A DNA stretch of 64,000 nt, taken from contig JAFQXV010000001.1 in the NCBI GenBank assembly GCA_017406775.1, positions 1 to 64,000 of the forward strand, given 5' to 3'. The notes under the pieces are model-generated. The model made no database searches. It saw only the letters and a list, made by a program, of their open reading frames with translations, and had not been told where the DNA came from. This DNA comes from Candidatus Saccharimonadota bacterium (lineage in GTDB: Bacteria; Patescibacteriota; Saccharimonadia; Saccharimonadales; Saccharimonadaceae). Shown here one piece after another: positions 33,841 through 42,153 of the stretch; position 1 is the stretch's first letter; each line of letters starts with the position of its first letter. Made by a program: the position numbers and the translations under genes.

Positions 33841-35682
33841 ATGAATATTCTGATAGTGGGCAACGTCACGAAAGACATTTATCTGAATCTTGATAAACTC
33901 AGTAACGCTTTTGAAACCGACAAAAACGGCACCAAGTGGCTTGATTTTAGCTTTGACGCCAGCGAACACCACTTTTTTAACCGCAATTGCAGCCTAGGTG
34001 GCGCCGCAATTTCCCTTGAAGTGTTTCAAAAAATGGGGCTGGAATCAAAAATTTCAGATCAATCAGCTTTTTCATTTGACAACGATTCCTCTCTAGCCAA
34101 CGTCTCTGCAAATACCTACCGTTATATTCTAATTGCAGAAAACGGCGTAAGCTACCTCGCCCCAAGTAATTTCAAATTCACCACTTTTGATCCACCTTCA
34201 GAATCCTACGATTATCTATATATAGACCGTTCCGCCAACCTCAACCAAGAAGCAGTCAACCAAATTCAAGCATATTTAGACATTTCGCCTAATACTAAAT
34301 TAGTTATTTACTTAAAAGACAACAATAACCTCCACCTTAATCAACTTAAAACCCGCGCCAGCCTAATTTTTGTAGAAAAACCTACCTCCATTTCGGAAAA
34401 ACCCTACGCGCCGGAATCCGCACCAATAGACCCCGCCAAAATCATTTATTTATCTGAAAAAAATCTTTCTTATTTAGATCTTAACGAGCCTATTTTTATT
34501 CACCGCATCAATATGCTAACACACCTCTCAATCTATTCAATTGCGGCCGCCACCATCCTTAGCAGTTTCATCTTGGGTTTTCCCGTAGAAGAGAGCCTTA
34601 AGCTTGCTCGTGCTAATCTAGAAAACTGCAAATTAAATTCCACTCTAACCCTAACTAAATTACAAGAATTATCCAGTTCTTTTAAACCAGATAACGAGCT
34701 AGAATTAATCGCCGCCAATCTCGTATTACCCGGCAAAGGTATTTTAGCAGCAGATGAATCCGGCGGCTCCATCGCCAAAAAATTTGCTAAATTAAATATC
34801 CCCGACACTTATGAAAATCGCCGTGCCTATCGAGATATTTTCTTAAGTTTGCCCAGTCTTTCGCAATATGTAAATGGTGTTATCCTATTTGACGAAACTA
34901 CCCAACAATCCTCCAGTAACGGTACAAACTTTATTAATCTACTAATCTCCAAACGTATTATTCCCGGTATCAAAGTAGATCAAGGCTTAGAATGTTTCCC
35001 AAATTCTAGCGAAACCTATACCAAAGGCCTAGATGATTTATCTAGTAGGCTTCAAAAATATTATGCCAAAGGTCTTCGTTTTGCCAAATGGCGCGCAGCC
35101 TTTGAAATCAACCTAGATCAAGACACCGTTATTACCCCCAGCGCCACCGCAATCGATGAAAATTGTCGCATTCTCACAGAGTACGCCCAAAAATGCCAGC
35201 AAGCTGGATTGGTACCAATTGTAGAGCCGGAAGTTGTTTTTGCTGGTAACTACTCAATTGAAACCTGCGCCGATGTTACTGGTCAAATCCTCGATACGCT
35301 CTTTAAATTTTTATCCGACGCAGGTGTCAACCTTAAAGCAACCATTCTAAAAACCAATATGATTCTAGCAGGCCAAGATTACCTCACCCCTTCGTCACCA
35401 GAAGAAGTCGGCGCCCGCACTGCCTCCGTACTAAAAAACCATGTTCCAGAGAACCTTGCAGGCGTAGTCTTTCTTTCCGGTGGCCAAACCCCAGAACAAG
35501 CTACTGCCAATTTAGCTGCCATTGTCAAAAACGGCCCCTTCCCCTGGCCAGTTGCCTTCTCCTTCGCCCGCGCTTTGCAGGATCCAGCTCTTTATGCTTG
35601 GCAAGGAAACACTCAAAATATAAAAACCGCCCAAACCGCCTTTTTAGACCGATTAATCAAAAATCAAGCCGCCATTAAATAA
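33841..35682 (+). CDS. Degenerate PfkB-like kinase domain fused to class I fructose-bisphosphate aldolase
   Basis: Residues 1-280 look like a ribokinase/PfkB fold: MNILIVGNVTKDI, the GGAAISLEVFQKMGL motif, and near 225-262 a segment (RINMLTHLSIYSIAAATILS) where PfkB proteins have GAGD and the catalytic Asp. Both GAGD and that Asp are missing. Residues about 285-613 are a complete class I aldolase: LVLPGKGILAADESGGSIAK, ILFDETTQ, GIKVDQGLE, KWRAAFEI, VEPEVVF, ILKTNMI (Schiff-base Lys) and LSGGQTPEQAT. The aldolase cleaves fructose 1,6-bisphosphate. The N-terminal part is probably a substrate-sensing or structural remnant rather than an active phosphofructokinase. Confidence 0.85.
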   Translation: MNILIVGNVTKDIYLNLDKLSNAFETDKNGTKWLDFSFDASEHHFFNRNCSLGGAAISLEVFQKMGLESKISDQSAFSFDNDSSLANVSANTYRYILIAENGVSYLAPSNFKFTTFDPPSESYDYLYIDRSANLNQEAVNQIQAYLDISPNTKLVIYLKDNNNLHLNQLKTRASLIFVEKPTSISEKPYAPESAPIDPAKIIYLSEKNLSYLDLNEPIFIHRINMLTHLSIYSIAAATILSSFILGFPVEESLKLARANLENCKLNSTLTLTKLQELSSSFKPDNELELIAANLVLPGKGILAADESGGSIAKKFAKLNIPDTYENRRAYRDIFLSLPSLSQYVNGVILFDETTQQSSSNGTNFINLLISKRIIPGIKVDQGLECFPNSSETYTKGLDDLSSRLQKYYAKGLRFAKWRAAFEINLDQDTVITPSATAIDENCRILTEYAQKCQQAGLVPIVEPEVVFAGNYSIETCADVTGQILDTLFKFLSDAGVNLKATILKTNMILAGQDYLTPSSPEEVGARTASVLKNHVPENLAGVVFLSGGQTPEQATANLAAIVKNGPFPWPVAFSFARALQDPALYAWQGNTQNIKTAQTAFLDRLIKNQAAIK

Positions 35683-35709
35683 AGCGTAACCTAGGTTACG
35701 CTTTATTAA
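35681..35709. terminator. Bidirectional terminator
   Basis: AAAGCGTAACC-TAGG-TTACGCTTT type perfect palindrome between the convergent aldolase fusion and rplY genes. Confidence 0.85.
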
Positions 35710-35725
35710 CTAATTAAATCTGATT

Positions 35726-36382
35726 CTATTCTTCAGCTTTAGTTTCTTCTGTGGCTGCCGCCTCAGCTTCTTCTACTGGCTCAACCTGCGACTCAGCCTC
35801 ACGCTTCTCTGCCTCTTCTGCTGGATCGTAAAGTGACGCTACTACCTGTTCAGCATCCAACTCTTTATCCGCAAACTCAACTCCTTTAGGAAGTTTGATG
35901 TCCGAAATAGTCAATTTTTCATCTACATCTTTTAACTCACTAGCGTCAATTTCTAATTCTTTTGGCAAATCGGCAGGTTTTGCTTTTACCTCAAGCTCTT
36001 CAATTGATTGAGTCAAAGCAAAATGATATGTTTTAGCCGCTTCCGAAGCTTCAAAGTTTACAATTACCACTGGCGTGGTGGCCTCAACTACTTCTTTAGC
36101 CGAAACTGCCTGGAACTCTACATTTACAACCATCCTAGAAACTGGGTCCACTGCTACATTTTTTACAATTGCCATTTGTTTTTTGCCTGCAACATCTAAA
36201 TCAATAGGAGAATGATAGCCAGCTCCATTCAAAACTTTTTCAGTTGCAACATAATCAGATGCCGTCATTACTGGTTCTTTACCACCGTACACCACAGATG
36301 GCACCATCCCTTTGGCTCTAATTAATTTAGATTTTTTACCAATTAACTCTCGTTTTTCTAATTTTAACTTATATTCAGCCAT
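35726..36382 (-). CDS. rplY: Ribosomal protein bL25 (CTC-type)
   Basis: The 218 residues comprise the N-terminal 5S rRNA-binding domain (KLEKRELIGKKSKLIRAKGM, VPSVVYGG) and the CTC/TL5 beta C-terminal domain (about 95-185), then an acidic Glu/Ala tail. bL25 binds 5S rRNA in the central protuberance of the 50S subunit. It lies 51 bases downstream of grpE on the same strand and could be co-transcribed with hrcA-grpE. The start shows a weak AAAGGG Shine-Dalgarno. Confidence 0.93.
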   Translation of the reverse strand: MAEYKLKLEKRELIGKKSKLIRAKGMVPSVVYGGKEPVMTASDYVATEKVLNGAGYHSPIDLDVAGKKQMAIVKNVAVDPVSRMVVNVEFQAVSAKEVVEATTPVVIVNFEASEAAKTYHFALTQSIEELEVKAKPADLPKELEIDASELKDVDEKLTISDIKLPKGVEFADKELDAEQVVASLYDPAEEAEKREAESQVEPVEEAEAAATEETKAEE

Positions 36383-36433
36383 TATTTTTTCCCTTTAAAT
36401 TTCCTATTATTTTATCACTTTCTCTTAAAATCT

Positions 36434-36880
36434 TCAAGCTTCCCGCTTCACTCTCACCATTGCTGGTCGCAAAACCTCATTTCCGTAATAATAACCAGCT
36501 CTTAATGTTTCAGAAATTATTTCCTTGTCTCCATCCCCCTCTGCCATTACCGCCTCGCAGACATCCGGATTAAATTCTGTACCAGCCTTAGTGTCTATTT
36601 TAGTTAGACCTAGTTCTTCCATAGTTTTTGACAAAGATTTTTCTAGCGGCTTTAACTCAGAATAGGTTGCGATTGCCCGGTCTAAGTCATCAAGCAGTGG
36701 CAAAATCTTATAAACTGTTGCTAATCTTTCTGATTTTCTATCGTTACTCTTTTGTACCTCAATTTGTTTACGATAATTCTCAAAGTCTGCTCTGGTTCTC
36801 TGCAAATCAGCAACTAATTCGGCAATTTTTTCCTCTTGATTATTATCTACTATTGGTGCATCTTTTTTTTCTTTTTTCAT
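36434..36880 (-). CDS. grpE: Nucleotide exchange factor GrpE
   Basis: The 148 residues give a short GrpE with the long N-terminal coiled coil ([20 protein letters not shown]), the four-helix section ([12 protein letters not shown]) and the C-terminal beta domain ([12 protein letters not shown], ending RPAMVRVKR). It releases ADP from DnaK and acts as a thermosensor. The start overlaps the hrcA stop by four bases. Controlled with hrcA by the CIRCE site at 37608. dnaK is 25 kb away, with its own CIRCE sites. Confidence 0.95.
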   Translation of the reverse strand: MKKEKKDAPIVDNNQEEKIAELVADLQRTRADFENYRKQIEVQKSNDRKSERLATVYKILPLLDDLDRAIATYSELKPLEKSLSKTMEELGLTKIDTKAGTEFNPDVCEAVMAEGDGDKEIISETLRAGYYYGNEVLRPAMVRVKREA

Positions 36881-37590
36881 AATATTTCCTCCAACATATT
36901 ACCAGCGTGGCGCACTAACGCCATTACTTTTGAATAATTTTGTCGCGTTGGCCCCAAAACTCCAATGTAACTCCGATCCGAAAATGGCGATCTAAATTTT
37001 GAAATAATTAACGACACTTCCGAATTTTTGCCAATCGGATTTTCGTGACCAATAAAAATATTTAACGCCTCACCCGGCGCAGCCTCCCTTAACCATGGCT
37101 CCAAATTATCTAACAACTTCGCCACCGCTTGTACCCTCCTAGTGTCCATAAACTCCGGTTGATTAAATAACCTAGAAATACCAGCAAGATATAATTGATC
37201 GCCAATCGTAGCAAGACCAAGATTACCAGTTAGTTCTACCAGCGCATCCACCGCTCCCCGAATCGTAGCATCTGCGCGCGAGCCAGAACTAGCCCTTACA
37301 TCAAGTACATGCGTACTGCGTTGCAAAGCAGGATAATTTGCATCCTCATTATTACCATCTAAGTTATTTACGTAATAACGATACCCTGCATCTGTCGGCA
37401 CTCTCCCTGCCGAAGTATGCGGCTGCGCTATTAGACCCAGAGCCTCTAGCCTTGCCATCTCTGCTCTAATAGTTGCCGAAGACACCCCAAAAAGCTTAGC
37501 CATGGTGACGCTACCAACCGGCGAAGCCGTCTCCGCATATTCCTCTATAATTTGGCATAAAATTTGCCTTTGACGCTCAGTTATTTCCAT
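36877..37590 (-). CDS. hrcA: Heat-shock repressor HrcA
   Basis: The start at 37590 gives 237 residues ([15 protein letters not shown]). The winged-helix domain has the HrcA signature ([15 protein letters not shown]-like [38 protein letters not shown]). It lacks much of the usual C-terminal length (families run to about 340 residues), so the dimer/insert domain is reduced. HrcA binds CIRCE and represses chaperone genes. A TATAAT six bases before ATG predicts a leaderless mRNA, and the CIRCE next to it allows self-repression. The longer frame from 37614 is not used since it begins upstream of the -10. Confidence 0.94.
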   Translation of the reverse strand: MEITERQRQILCQIIEEYAETASPVGSVTMAKLFGVSSATIRAEMARLEALGLIAQPHTSAGRVPTDAGYRYYVNNLDGNNEDANYPALQRSTHVLDVRASSGSRADATIRGAVDALVELTGNLGLATIGDQLYLAGISRLFNQPEFMDTRRVQAVAKLLDNLEPWLREAAPGEALNIFIGHENPIGKNSEVSLIISKFRSPFSDRSYIGVLGPTRQNYSKVMALVRHAGNMLEEIL

Positions 37591-37596
37591 ATCTAT

Positions 37597-37602
37597 ATTA
37601 TA
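37597..37602 (-). promoter_or_regulatory. -10 box of hrcA, leaderless spacing
   Basis: TATAAT, then ATAGAT, then ATG at 37590. Confidence 0.75.
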
Positions 37603-37607
37603 TAAAA

Positions 37608-37634
37608 TTAGCACTAAAAACGCAAGAGTGCTAA
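37608..37634. promoter_or_regulatory. CIRCE operator shared by hrcA and the adenylate-kinase-like gene
   Basis: TTAGCACTA-N9-GAGTGCTAA matches the CIRCE consensus with one change. It lies between the two divergent -10 boxes, so HrcA bound here would block both directions. Confidence 0.9.
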
Positions 37635-37640
37635 TTATGC

Positions 37641-37646
37641 TATAAT
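37641..37646 (+). promoter_or_regulatory. -10 box, leaderless spacing
   Basis: TATAAT, then CAAAAT, then ATG at 37653; immediately after the CIRCE site. Confidence 0.75.
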
Positions 37647-37652
37647 CAAAAT

Positions 37653-38276
37653 ATGGAAGAAAAATTCTCTACAATCAAAAACTGGCTTGGTACTGGCTCA
37701 ATTAATATCTTTGGCCTACCCATGGCCGGAAAAGACACTCAAGGCATTAAACTAGCCGAAGCCCTAAACGCTAAATTTTTATCCTCAGGCATGATAGTGC
37801 GCGCCATGGAAAAAGAAACCAAACAAAACCTCACCAACAAAGGCAATCTCATCCCCACAAATATCTTTTATGAATGGGTTCTGCCATATTTTGAACGTCG
37901 TGATTTGTTTGAGTATCCCCTTATATTATCATCTATCGGACGTTGGTTTGGCGAGGAAGATCAAGTCATGTCTGTTGCAGAAGGTGCTGGCCACAAAATT
38001 AAAGCCGCAATTCTATTAAATTTATCCGAAACAGAAGCCTTAAAACGTTTTGATGAAGCCAAAACCCTAGGTGATCGCGGTGATCGTGCCGACGACAAAG
38101 AGCTAACTGTTTTTAAAAATCGCCTCCAAGAATTTCATCAAAAAACCATCCCCGTACTCAAACACTATCAATCACTAGGATTACTTATTACGATAGATGG
38201 CAACCAAACAAGAGATGCCGTATTTAGCGAGATCGTCGAAAAACTTTACCAAAAAGCTTCCCAATCTCATGTCTAA
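37653..38276 (+). CDS. Adenylate-kinase-like nucleoside monophosphate kinase
   Basis: The 207 residues have the P-loop [22 protein letters not shown] (NMP-binding helix), a [10 protein letters not shown] segment and the LID-side motif GDRGDRADD with R and D contacts. It most resembles adenylate kinase (ATP + AMP = 2 ADP), but the LID is short and PGAGKGT is changed to PMAGKDT, so substrate may differ (dAMP, CMP or another). Its promoter shares the CIRCE operator of hrcA, which would make it heat-shock controlled. The 3' end overlaps the convergent surface-protein gene by 53 bases. Confidence 0.8.
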   Translation: MEEKFSTIKNWLGTGSINIFGLPMAGKDTQGIKLAEALNAKFLSSGMIVRAMEKETKQNLTNKGNLIPTNIFYEWVLPYFERRDLFEYPLILSSIGRWFGEEDQVMSVAEGAGHKIKAAILLNLSETEALKRFDEAKTLGDRGDRADDKELTVFKNRLQEFHQKTIPVLKHYQSLGLLITIDGNQTRDAVFSEIVEKLYQKASQSHV

Positions 38277-39585
38277 ATTCAAAAATCAGATATATTATCC
38301 CAATTCCTACCACTCCCAATACCGCATATAGTGCGACAAAGTTAAAACTCTCTTCATATTCTTCAGGTTTTAAATTATAATCTGCGCCAGTATTTTCTAC
38401 AATTTTTCTACACCTATTAGTTTCTGGATTTAAATAATAGCCTTCTTTACAGACTTTTTCCGTAGTAGTTTGTTTTTTTCTACACCTACCAGTTAGAATA
38501 TTTAAATATTGCCCTTCCGGACAAACCTTTTCACTCACAGTAGTAACCTTTACACAGTTCCCAGTTGCCTCGTTTATCACCTTTCCAGCTTCACAAGTTT
38601 TAAATTCTTGAAAATTATTAGACGCACCTGGTGTAGGATCATATGTTACGCGCCAAAATTTTTTACCACTTTCATCATACCCAATCCACGCATAGGCAGT
38701 ACCTTTCCGCTGTCCGTTTCCATAAATAAGTGTGTCAATAACTTCCCCATTAGTATCAATTAATTCCAATACATTACGATTGGTTGGATTTTTAGTTAAA
38801 CTAAATAGCTGTGGATAGTATACCGTATATTCATCTGCCAAAATTACGCCACTTAAATTATAAGTTTTATTTTTATAGCGGATCTTACATCCATCCAAAA
38901 GCACTTGTTCCGCCGTGTTATTATGAAACTCGATAAATTGCTCAGCTTTTGTAGTCTCAAAATAACTCAATATTTCAGAAAATTCTACCCCTTTACACTG
39001 GCTAGTCACCTCGTTTTCCTTTTCTTCGCTGTTTCGCTCTTCATAGTTTTTCTCATTAAAATCAGGCGCATATTCATTTTTATGCTCAAACAAACCCGTT
39101 TCCAAATTTCTTACCAAAGTAGTCGGATTACTAGATTTAAATTCCGTATAACACTCAGTTTTTCCCGTCCAGCAAACCCTATCGATTGTTTTATCCTCTC
39201 GCTTTAGTTCAATCCCGGCCTTAAAGGCCAACGTCTTAGTATAATTCACGGCGGCTAGCTCGGACCCTGGCGAGCTAGCCAAACGAAGGAGGATGGTCTC
39301 GCCAGTCATCCAACTGTTCTCGGGAAACCGGAATAACTCCGAGTAATTCCCGCTTGAATTTGTATAGCCTACAGTGGTTCCAGCGAGCAAAACAGGTTCG
39401 TCGGATTCTTTTCTGCCAATCTCAATCATTTCTCCGACATTACTTTTTCCATCAATTGTATAGCCAGGATTAACCGCCTTTATGAATAATTCTGGCAAAG
39501 CACTTTCATTCGTAGCATAAACTTTACCGCCCAATCCAAAAATTACATTCAGTAAAACTCCACAAATTAATATCATTTTTTTCAT
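38224..39585 (-). CDS. Anchored surface protein with lamin-tail-like domain and CxxG..LN..TGRC repeats
   Basis: I start at the ATG at 39585 (MKKMILICGVLLNVIFG, a signal peptide), giving 453 residues. An N-terminal beta domain (with a palindrome-encoded loop LASSPGSEL) is followed by a lamin-tail-like domain (about 195-320: VEFSEILSYF, EQFIEFHNNTAEQVLLDGCK), two or three short Cys repeats (CPEGQYLNILTGRCRK, CKEGYYLNPETNRCRK) and a C-terminal TM helix (about 418-440) with a basic end. The protein is tail-anchored with its bulk outside. A GTG or TTG start seven codons earlier is possible. Confidence 0.75.
   Translation of the reverse strand: MKKMILICGVLLNVIFGLGGKVYATNESALPELFIKAVNPGYTIDGKSNVGEMIEIGRKESDEPVLLAGTTVGYTNSSGNYSELFRFPENSWMTGETILLRLASSPGSELAAVNYTKTLAFKAGIELKREDKTIDRVCWTGKTECYTEFKSSNPTTLVRNLETGLFEHKNEYAPDFNEKNYEERNSEEKENEVTSQCKGVEFSEILSYFETTKAEQFIEFHNNTAEQVLLDGCKIRYKNKTYNLSGVILADEYTVYYPQLFSLTKNPTNRNVLELIDTNGEVIDTLIYGNGQRKGTAYAWIGYDESGKKFWRVTYDPTPGASNNFQEFKTCEAGKVINEATGNCVKVTTVSEKVCPEGQYLNILTGRCRKKQTTTEKVCKEGYYLNPETNRCRKIVENTGADYNLKPEEYEESFNFVALYAVLGVVGIGIIYLIFEFRHEIGKLFGKVFRRSR
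39253..39280. repeat. Short perfect palindrome inside the surface-protein gene
   Basis: GGCTAGCTCG and CGAGCTAGCC are exact complements around eight bases. The surrounding 80 bases are more GC-rich than the rest of the gene. Encodes LASSPGSELA in frame. Confidence 0.5.
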
Positions 39586-39633
39586 ACCCAAAAACCTAGC
39601 ACTCACAAACTAGAAATGCAACCCCCTTTGTGC

Positions 39634-39639
39634 TATAAT
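39634..39639 (+). promoter_or_regulatory. -10 box, leaderless spacing
   Basis: TATAAT, then TTAAAC, then ATG at 39646. Confidence 0.72.
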
Positions 39640-39645
39640 TTAAAC

Positions 39646-40353
39646 ATGAACGTTTTCACCTCTGTCGGAATCTTAATATTGACTATGCTTATTATGGCAT
39701 TTTTGCAATTGTCAACTGGCATTTTCCTACTTTTTTTTCATTATTGTCATGGTAAATATTCTCGTCGCAAATGTTCAGACATGGGCCTCTTTTATATTAT
39801 TGGCGTGGAATTATGTGTTGCACTAATTTTTCTCTCCACATATTTCTCACTAAATGCTTTGTATTTTGCTACCAGTAATTTTGATGACACGTTTCTAATT
39901 TGGTTTATAGCTGGCATACTAGCAGCATTAGCAATCGTTATCTTTTTTTGCTACTACCATAAAGGCAAAAACACCAAACTTTTTATCTCACGTCGCTTAG
40001 CCTCATTATTAAACGAAAAAGCCAAAAACGCTAAAACTCGCTCAGACGCATTTACTCTTGGTTTTATTTCAACCATCCCAGAATTATTCTTTACTATCCC
40101 AATTTACATAGTTGCCGCTATTGAAACCATGCAAATTGGCGATACGCCAATTGTTAGAAGCCTACTTGTTATTTTGTTCATTCTATCTGCCGTTACACCA
40201 ATAATTGCTGCTCATATGTCAATGGACTTTGGCTACAACCTCGCCAACATAGAAAAAACCCGCATTCGCAACAAAAATTTTACTCGTGCTTTCGTTAGTC
40301 TCCTTTATCTAATTATCGCAATTTTAATCATAACGTTTAAGGTTATTAAATGA
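39646..40353 (+). CDS. Polytopic membrane protein of unknown function
   Basis: The 235 residues hold about six TM helices (for example ILILTMLIMAFLQLSTGIFLLFF and LIWFIAGILAALAIVIFF). An N-terminal HYCHGKYSRRKCSD segment has two Cys and His that could bind metal. A TATAAT six bases before ATG sets the start; an upstream ATG at 39616 is excluded. It overlaps the next gene by four bases (ATGA) and forms an operon with it and the flavoprotein. No family recognised. Confidence 0.68.
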   Translation: MNVFTSVGILILTMLIMAFLQLSTGIFLLFFHYCHGKYSRRKCSDMGLFYIIGVELCVALIFLSTYFSLNALYFATSNFDDTFLIWFIAGILAALAIVIFFCYYHKGKNTKLFISRRLASLLNEKAKNAKTRSDAFTLGFISTIPELFFTIPIYIVAAIETMQIGDTPIVRSLLVILFILSAVTPIIAAHMSMDFGYNLANIEKTRIRNKNFTRAFVSLLYLIIAILIITFKVIK

Positions 40354-40589
40354 GCACACTAGATACCAAAAAATTAACCAAAGAATTAAAAATTGACGCC
40401 AAAGCCGTCGGTATCCCCTCTGGAGCATCAAATATCTTTATTGAAAAATCGATCAGCGATGCACTTTCTAACTTGGCAGACAAAACTATTATTACAGACG
40501 ACGATCTAAAACGCGCCATTTATAAAGAACTCAAAAAATACCATCCAGATTTAGCTTACGTTTACAAAAATCGTGATACAATAATATAA
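40350..40589 (+). CDS. Small soluble protein in flavoprotein operon
   Basis: The 79 residues are mostly helical (MSTLDTKKLTKELKIDAKAV, DDDLKRAIYKELKKYHPDLA). It resembles the small regulatory ATP-cone type only weakly, so I assign no function. The start overlaps the previous stop, and the next gene begins two bases after its own stop. Confidence 0.6.
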   Translation: MSTLDTKKLTKELKIDAKAVGIPSGASNIFIEKSISDALSNLADKTIITDDDLKRAIYKELKKYHPDLAYVYKNRDTII

Positions 40590-40591
40590 AC

Positions 40592-41962
40592 ATGGGAAAA
40601 AAATATGATTACGACTATATTATTATTGGCAGTGGTCCGGCCGGTACCGCAGCTGCCATTAATTTAGCCGATCACAAAAAACAAGTCGCCATCATTGAAA
40701 AATCTTTTTTGGGCGGTTCCAATCTAAACACACGCGATCTTCCATACGCAGTAGCGTTAGATTTTTCTCATAATTATCACAAAATGTTATCATACCCAGA
40801 ATTAAAAAACCAAAATCTACATTTTAATTTTCCTACCATTTCCGCCCGCCAGCTCAAAACCGTCATCGAATCCGGTGGCAACAACAAAAAATATTACGAA
40901 GACCATAAAATTACCTGCATCAAAGGTAATGCTAATTTTCTAGACAAACACACTATTGCAGTCGGCGAGAAAAAATACACTAGTAATTATTTTATTATTG
41001 CCACCGGCGCAGGACTTAAGATTCTTGAAATTTCCGGCACCGATACAATTGATTATTTAACACCTGAATCAGCCATCAAGCTCCGTCACCTACCAAAAGT
41101 AGTGGCAGTAGTTGGTGGTGGCTCCACTGGCTGTGAAATCGCAAACTATTTTGCAGAATTAGGCGTTAAAACTATCATCTTTGAAACTGCCGAACACCTC
41201 CTTCCTCGTGAAGATAAAGATGTAGGAACTACCATCGCGGATTATTTTTCTGAAAAATTAGCCGTCACAGTTTTACCCAACTGTAAAGTTGTAGCCATCG
41301 AACAAGACGACATCAGTAAAAGAGTAATCTTCCGCAATCAAGATTCAGAAAAAATGGTCCGAGTAGATTGCGTCGTCCTTGCTACCGGCAGCCAACCCAA
41401 TGTGTCGTTAGGTCTAGAAAACGCAGGCGTTAAATATAAAAATTCCGGCATTATCGTTGATAAATATTTCCTGACTTCCGCCAAAAATATCTACGCCATT
41501 GGCGACTGCCTCGGCAAAGATTCCTCAACAGAACGCGCCCACCAAGAAGGCACTACTTTAGCCAATAATATCATTACCAAATCAAAAAATGTTTTAAATT
41601 ACGCTGGTTTTGCTCGCATCACTAACACCAACCCAGAAATAGCTACCGTTGGCCTTAACGAGTACGACTTAATTAAGCGTGACCGTAAGTATAAATCCAT
41701 CGTCACTAAATTAAGCGATTTACCAATTAGCCATATAAATAATTTTGAACATGGTTTTGTAAAACTAATTTCTGACAAAAACAACCATCTCCTAGGCGCC
41801 ACGATTGTAGCCCCAAACGCCAGTTTGCTCATACCAGAACTCGCCATGGCTATCCGTCATAATCTGACTTTGCTAGAATTAGCTAGCACGCCACACATAA
41901 TCAATAGCTACGGCTATGCAATTAAATTAGCCGCTAAAGAATTATTAAACAAGAAAAAATAA
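40592..41962 (+). CDS. Pyridine nucleotide-disulfide oxidoreductase homologue without the redox cysteines
   Basis: The 456 residues have the FAD motif IIGSGPAGTAAAINL, the second ATGAGLK site, NAD-binding VVGGGSTGCEIANYF, the FAD-contacting YAIGDC and a C-terminal dimerisation domain, as in dihydrolipoamide dehydrogenase, mercuric reductase and SthA. Where the family has GGTCLNVGCIPSK this protein has GGSNLNTRDLPYA, so both active cysteines are absent. The C-terminal His-Glu dyad is also changed (TPHIINSYGYA). It should bind FAD and NAD(P)H but cannot perform disulfide exchange; an NADH oxidase-like or electron-transfer role is possible. Operon partners are a membrane protein and a 79-residue protein. 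Confidence 0.85.
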   Translation: MGKKYDYDYIIIGSGPAGTAAAINLADHKKQVAIIEKSFLGGSNLNTRDLPYAVALDFSHNYHKMLSYPELKNQNLHFNFPTISARQLKTVIESGGNNKKYYEDHKITCIKGNANFLDKHTIAVGEKKYTSNYFIIATGAGLKILEISGTDTIDYLTPESAIKLRHLPKVVAVVGGGSTGCEIANYFAELGVKTIIFETAEHLLPREDKDVGTTIADYFSEKLAVTVLPNCKVVAIEQDDISKRVIFRNQDSEKMVRVDCVVLATGSQPNVSLGLENAGVKYKNSGIIVDKYFLTSAKNIYAIGDCLGKDSSTERAHQEGTTLANNIITKSKNVLNYAGFARITNTNPEIATVGLNEYDLIKRDRKYKSIVTKLSDLPISHINNFEHGFVKLISDKNNHLLGATIVAPNASLLIPELAMAIRHNLTLLELASTPHIINSYGYAIKLAAKELLNKKK

Positions 41963-41969
41963 TCAACCC

Positions 41970-42011
41970 CATATTCAGCCTGAGTTAGGGGGGTAACTCA
42001 AGCTGAATATG
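41970..42011. terminator. Palindromic terminator
   Basis: CATATTCAGC-C-TGAGTTA, a GGGGGG loop, then TAACTCA-A-GCTGAATATG: two stacked perfect stems. It lies between the flavoprotein gene and the convergent tRNA-fMet. Confidence 0.7.
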
Positions 42012-42036
42012 AACCTGATTATTAATGTTATGAACT

Positions 42037-42113
42037 TGGTTGTGGGGGCTGGATTTGAACCAGCGACCTTTTGGTTATGAGCCAAACGAGCTACCAGGCT
42101 GCTCTACCCCACG
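42037..42113 (-). tRNA. Initiator tRNA-fMet (CAT)
   Basis: Acceptor CGTGGGG/CCCCACA with a C1-A72 mismatch, the hallmark of bacterial initiator tRNA. Loop CTCATAA (anticodon CAT), T-arm GCTGG-TTCAAAT-CCAGC, A73 and CCA encoded. The anticodon stem ends TTTGG/CCAAA rather than the usual three G-C pairs. Confidence 0.95.
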
Positions 42114-42153
42114 TCATACCAATAATTATACCGCAAAGTATTTTTTTGTCAAG

